Assembly: GCA_003157225.1 (NCBI GenBank)
Contig: PMIZ01000283.1
Coordinates: 254 to 5,271, forward strand
DNA length: 5,018 nucleotides
Direction: 5' to 3'
Origin: Actinomycetota bacterium
GTDB lineage: Bacteria; Actinomycetota; Thermoleophilia; RBG-16-64-13
Part shown: piece by piece, positions 4,708 to 5,018 of the stretch
How the letters are laid out: every line of letters begins with the position of its first letter
Position numbering within the stretch: position 1 is the first letter of the stretch
The notes under the pieces: model-generated
Seen by the model: only the letters and a program-made list of their open reading frames with translations
Database searches by the model: none
Told to the model about the DNA's origin: nothing
Translations under genes and position numbers: made by a program

Positions 4708-5018
4708 CTAGAGCAGCTCGGGCTCCCGGGGCTGCCCGTCGTCGCGACGGGTCACGTTGAGCAACCGCGCATGGGCGCCAACGGGGAAATTGACCGGATT
4801 CTCGACGTCGCCACCCTGGTAGCCGAAGATCTTGCCTACGGTCCGCATGAGGTCGAAGTCCACCACCACGGCGCCCAGCGTAGGCACGATCTTCTCCCGC
4901 CAGACGAAAAAGTGGAGGTCGTTTGCCAGCTTGTGGTAGTGGCAACGGTCGGTGTCGGCCAGGCCTTTCTCGGAGCCGAGCAGGCAGTGCCAGGTGTAGA
5001 AGTCCTCGTTGAGGTAGA
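4708..5018 (-). CDS. C-terminal part of a possible MoaF-like protein (5' end beyond window)
   Basis: A frame open from the window edge ends at TAG (4710-4708), giving 103 C-terminal residues. The sequence looks like a real folded protein: an aromatic-rich segment near DFYTWHCLLGSEKG, then ADTDRCHYHKLANDLHFFVWREKIVPT, LGAVVVDFDLMRTVGKIFGYQGG, and a polar tail. The alternation of charged and aromatic strands (HFFVWREKI, AVVVDFDL) suggests a beta-barrel or lipocalin-like fold. From memory it resembles the C-terminal domain of MoaF, annotated in molybdenum-cofactor or monoamine-regulon contexts. I could not test this and the biochemical role of that family is poorly defined. There is no signal peptide or membrane segment in the visible part. 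It lies 63 nt upstream of the OYE-family gene on the same strand, with a hairpin between, so cotranscription is possible but uncertain. Confidence 0.7.
   Translation of the reverse strand, partial: YLNEDFYTWHCLLGSEKGLADTDRCHYHKLANDLHFFVWREKIVPTLGAVVVDFDLMRTVGKIFGYQGGDVENPVNFPVGAHARLLNVTRRDDGQPREPELL

Noticed and set aside
3911..4945. 344-codon open frame on the minus strand overlapping the OYE-family gene and the partial upstream gene
   Set aside because: It is an Arg/Pro/Gly-rich translation in the wrong frame of a clearly homologous enzyme, and it crosses the intergenic hairpin.

Overview
This is a GC-rich window in which every supported gene lies on the minus strand. Transcription therefore runs from high to low coordinates. 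The gene content suggests an anaerobic or microaerophilic, high-GC bacterium: a rubrerythrin, a dual-CDGSH iron-sulfur protein and a flavin/Fe-S enoate-reductase-type enzyme stand side by side. An anaerobic actinobacterium or another high-GC, strictly fermentative or respiratory lineage would fit, but no phylogenetic marker is present. The lineage is inference only.

Layout in the direction of transcription:
(1) 5018-4708: C-terminal part of a gene that enters from outside the window, tentatively MoaF-like.
(2) 4693-4666: a GC-rich hairpin.
(3) 4644-3469: an Old Yellow Enzyme-family NADH:flavin oxidoreductase that ends in a four-cysteine Fe-S motif.
(4) 3415-2843: rubrerythrin, with a diiron four-helix domain and a rubredoxin domain.
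(5) 2796-2554: an 80-residue protein with two CDGSH [2Fe-2S] motifs.
(6) 2518-2477: a hairpin and a 14-bp-period repeat over the start of the next gene.
(7) 2489-1239: a TIGR00300-type protein (LOR/SDH N-terminal domain plus ArgZ/AgrE-like ornithine cyclodeaminase domain).
(8) 1238-1007: an intergenic region with two perfect tandem duplications.
(9) 1006-635: a small VOC (glyoxalase-fold) protein.
(10) 621-586: a 14-bp-stem terminator-like hairpin.
(11) 531-495: two palindromes in a leader or promoter region.
(12) 434 to beyond position 1: an N-terminal fragment of a secreted lipoprotein with a low-complexity linker and the start of a probable beta-helix domain.

The genes from 4644 to 1239 are separated by only 46-64 nt and probably form one transcription unit. 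Its first three members look like a redox or oxidant-defence module: flavin/Fe-S reductase, peroxide-reducing rubrerythrin and CDGSH Fe-S carrier. The amino-acid-metabolism gene (ornithine cyclodeaminase-like) may be a passenger. The VOC gene has a 232-nt upstream region and a strong downstream hairpin, so it looks like a separate unit. The lipoprotein has its own leader.

I see no tRNA, rRNA, CRISPR array, transposase or phage gene. I found no system that I can call new. The most unusual parts are the non-coding repeats and inverted repeats and the redox gene grouping.
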